Positions 61,918 to 64,000 of a DNA stretch of 64,000 nt are shown in pieces. A program made the position numbers and the translations under genes. Source of the stretch: Mumia sp. Pv4-285 (GTDB taxonomy: Bacteria > Actinomycetota > Actinomycetes > Propionibacteriales > Nocardioidaceae); NCBI RefSeq assembly GCF_041320275.1, contig NZ_CP162023.1:124001-188000 (forward strand), given 5' to 3'. Positions within the stretch are counted from its first letter, which is position 1. Each line of letters opens with the position of its first letter. The notes under the pieces were generated by a model. It saw only the letters and a program-made list of their open reading frames with translations, was not told the origin of the DNA and did not search any database.

Positions 61918-63291
61918 GTGGACGAGAACGAACCGCGAGACGCTTACCTCCTAAAGGGCCGCAGGGTGCTGATCTCCGACCTGATCAGCGCGAGCCTGCT
62001 CGAACCCGGAACGGGGCTGGTCTTCAAACGGCCGCGTCTTGGAATGACCTATCACGCCACCGTCACCGAGGATGGAAAACTCGCACTGCCGGACGGCCGA
62101 GCGTTCGCGTCGCCATCCCGTGCGGCAATCGTTGCAGCTGGCGGGTCCTTGGACGGGTGGCACGCGTGGCAGGTCGCGCCTGACGGAGAATTCTTGGACG
62201 ATCTCCGGCAGCGGTTGTTGGATCGCGTTGCGGGGGTCGCGAGATCACACGAATCTGGTGACGGAGATGTGCCGAAGTGGCAATCGCATTACGACTTCTT
62301 GCGTAACGCTCGCCGACTAGCTGAGGATGGCTCTCCCATTGAAATTCGGGTCCGCGATCTCTTGTCTCTGTGGGGTGCAAGCGGTAGAACGCAGGCTGCC
62401 AGCGAGCAACTCGCCGCAGATCTCGATAACCACGGACTGACGACCGAACCGCACTTCTTGAAGATAGGGATTGACTCATACGTATTGGTGGTTGAGCGAC
62501 CCACCGAGAACGAAGAAGCCTTCGTTGGGGCGAGTGAGGAAGCGGACCCGGAGTCTCCGGAGAATGATGCGGACGTGGGCCTCACGTTGGGTAACATCCC
62601 CTCCGCGAACCTTGGAGTGGAGGCCATAACGCCGCAGGCGACATACGAAGAAGCGATCACTCGGATGCTCCTTAACGATTATTCGCAGCTTGCGGTAATG
62701 ACGGGCCGCCGGTCAGTGCCCGACGCTGTCACCTGGCAGTCGATCGCTCGCGAACGTCACGTCCATCCGCAGGGCGGTTTGGCGGGTGCGGTGGTCAGCG
62801 CCACAACCTTGTCGTACGACACCGAGCTCATCGATGTACTCCGCATACTAGAGTCGGAGGATTTCGTGTTCGTGAAGGATATGACAAACAAGGTGACTGG
62901 AATCGTTACGACCACCGACGTTGTGCGCGCCTATGGTCAACTTGCAACCCCCTTCTTCCTTATTGGCGAACTGGATCAACTGCTGCGGCGGGTTATTGCG
63001 GACAACTTCACGATGGACGAAGTGCGCTCCACGTGTGCCGGTGATAGCGGCCGTAACTTGCAGACCTATGATGAGCTTACAATGGGAGATTACGAATACA
63101 TGCTCCGGAATGGAACTCATTGGTCCACCCTTGGTTGGCCGTTGGACCGGGCGACCTTTATTGCGCGGCTGTCGGAACTTCGTGAAATCAGGAATGACTT
63201 GGTGCATTTCAATCCAGATCCTCTTCCGGAACACACCGTAACTCAGATTCGATACATGATTCAGGTGCTCAAGAAGTATGCGTCAGCGTAG
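61918..63291 (+). CDS. RAMA-CBS-HEPN fusion protein, probable defence effector
   Basis: A ~457-residue protein. Residues ~15-87 match a RAMA domain, the module of restriction systems proposed to read modified DNA (LISDLISASLLEPGTGLVFK, then VTEDGKLALPDGRAFASPSR and GSLDGWHAWQV). Residues ~240-355 resemble a CBS pair (GAVVSATTLSYDTELIDVLR ... NKVTGIVTTTDVVRAYG). The C terminus resembles a HEPN domain with RNDLVHFNPDPLP (R425-x4-H430), the likely RNase site. GTG at 61918 has GGAG 6 nt upstream; GTG at 61906 would add four residues. Codon use is much less GC-rich than recBCD, so it looks transferred. The function is inferred. Confidence 0.75.
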   Translation: MDENEPRDAYLLKGRRVLISDLISASLLEPGTGLVFKRPRLGMTYHATVTEDGKLALPDGRAFASPSRAAIVAAGGSLDGWHAWQVAPDGEFLDDLRQRLLDRVAGVARSHESGDGDVPKWQSHYDFLRNARRLAEDGSPIEIRVRDLLSLWGASGRTQAASEQLAADLDNHGLTTEPHFLKIGIDSYVLVVERPTENEEAFVGASEEADPESPENDADVGLTLGNIPSANLGVEAITPQATYEEAITRMLLNDYSQLAVMTGRRSVPDAVTWQSIARERHVHPQGGLAGAVVSATTLSYDTELIDVLRILESEDFVFVKDMTNKVTGIVTTTDVVRAYGQLATPFFLIGELDQLLRRVIADNFTMDEVRSTCAGDSGRNLQTYDELTMGDYEYMLRNGTHWSTLGWPLDRATFIARLSELREIRNDLVHFNPDPLPEHTVTQIRYMIQVLKKYASA

Positions 63292-63567
63292 CCAATAGCA
63301 GCTTGTGGAGCGGCCGAGCCAGACTCTCTGTGCCCGGTTCGCGCACCTGTTCAACCGAGGGCCGAGAATGAGCCGCCGCTCGCTTCGACACGGTGCGATC
63401 CGCGCCGTCAGGGACTTTGGTCGCCAGCGCCGCTCAACGCCAACGTCCACAAACTCAACCTCCGCTGAACCCCTGCCCTCGTACGGTCATTCCACACCCA
63501 GCCCCTCGGGGGAAGGGCTGGGCTCCGATCCGTACTCGGCGGATCGCACACACGGGGGAACACCAGG

Positions 63568-64000
63568 ATGCTTCGCGCTGCGCGCACGGCTGCGCTCATG
63601 CTCGCCACCACGTCGGCGCTAGTCGTTGGCACCTTCGCAGCCACCACCGCACCAGCCGCCGCGGCAAACCCGTACGTCGTCACCTCCACCGCCGACCACG
63701 CTGACGCCACCGCCGGCGACGGCCAGTGCCGTACGAGCCAGGCGAGCGGCGCTGTCTGCACCCTCCGCGCCGCCATCCAAGAAGCCAACGCCAGCGCGGG
63801 CGCGGACACGATCCGCTTCGCCATCGGCTCCGGCCCGGTCACGATCTCGCCGACCTCCGAGCTCCCGCAGATCATCGACCCGGTGACGATCGACGGGTTC
63901 AGCCAGCCCGGCGCGGGCACCACGCCGATCGTCCACCTCGCCGGTGACACCGTCGGCACGAACGGTGACGGCTTGCGCCTCGCCGCCGGCACGAGCTCGG
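63568..64000 (+). CDS. Secreted beta-helix protein (CSLREA-type), cut by window end
   Basis: Partial: starts at ATG 63568 (GGGGGAAC about 8-17 nt upstream) and runs open past the window end, at least 144 residues. A signal peptide spans ~1-35 (TTAPAAAA). It is followed by TCTLRAAIQEANAS, which matches the CSLREA domain of secreted beta-helix proteins, and IIDPVTIDGFSQPGAGTTPI, the start of a parallel beta-helix. Surface protein or secreted glycan-active enzyme. Confidence 0.8.
   Translation, partial: MLRAARTAALMLATTSALVVGTFAATTAPAAAANPYVVTSTADHADATAGDGQCRTSQASGAVCTLRAAIQEANASAGADTIRFAIGSGPVTISPTSELPQIIDPVTIDGFSQPGAGTTPIVHLAGDTVGTNGDGLRLAAGTSS

Overview
The window is high-GC bacterial chromosome from an actinobacterium. 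The evidence is a bacterial proteasome activator gene ending in a GMYL tail, a WhiB-like iron-sulfur regulator, a DtxR/IdeR-type iron box, GTG/TTG starts, many four-base stop/start overlaps (ATGA, GTGA, TTGA) and a RecBCD operon. The palindromic repeats around GGTCGAGGCGCGAAGCGATC resemble, from memory, elements common in Nocardioidaceae-type genomes; placement to family is inference.

Positions 1-10200 are housekeeping: a membrane protein coupled to a nitrilase-family amidohydrolase, a MobA-like nucleotidyltransferase with a DUF6457 partner, a quinone oxidoreductase and an aldose epimerase, the proteasome activator, a WhiB-like protein with an extra C-terminal helix-turn-helix, seryl-tRNA synthetase coupled to a HAD phosphatase, and a PAP2 phosphatase/diacylglycerol kinase fusion. 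Two copies of an 88-bp three-hairpin element (109-196 and 6312-6399) lie downstream of stop codons here. Positions 10200-18040 hold two related secreted immunoglobulin-like proteins on either side of a glycoside phosphorylase (GH65) / beta-phosphoglucomutase pair, with strong hairpin terminators between convergent genes.

Positions 18040-27985 are a catabolic locus: a divergent PucR regulator, an amino acid/polyamine permease, aminobutyraldehyde dehydrogenase and 4-aminobutyrate transaminase, then a ketoglutarate-semialdehyde-type dehydrogenase, a class III CoA-transferase and glutaryl-CoA dehydrogenase. Together they would import and oxidise putrescine/GABA and probably five-carbon (5-aminovalerate/glutarate) homologues. 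A perfect palindrome sits at the pucR start. Positions 28000-34500 hold small single-copy genes (SRPBCC, VOC, alpha/beta hydrolase, PrsW protease, a shortened TfoX, two DHFR-like reductases). Positions 34528-38520 are an iron-siderophore ABC uptake operon with an IdeR-type box.

From about 38520 the window becomes an accessory and defence region: a Phd/RelE-type and a MazEF-type toxin-antitoxin pair, two decayed copies of the siderophore permease 3' end, palindromic repeat arrays, an RNase D-like exonuclease, a HipA-like kinase overlapping a HipS-like/HIRAN protein, a one-chain DUF262/DUF1524 (GmrSD-like) nuclease, the recCBD operon, a DUF2510 protein with a second HIRAN-like protein, an IS3 fragment, and a RAMA-CBS-HEPN fusion that is the best candidate for a poorly described defence effector. 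The palindromic repeat has also inserted in frame into two real genes, pucR and recB. The window ends inside a secreted beta-helix protein gene.
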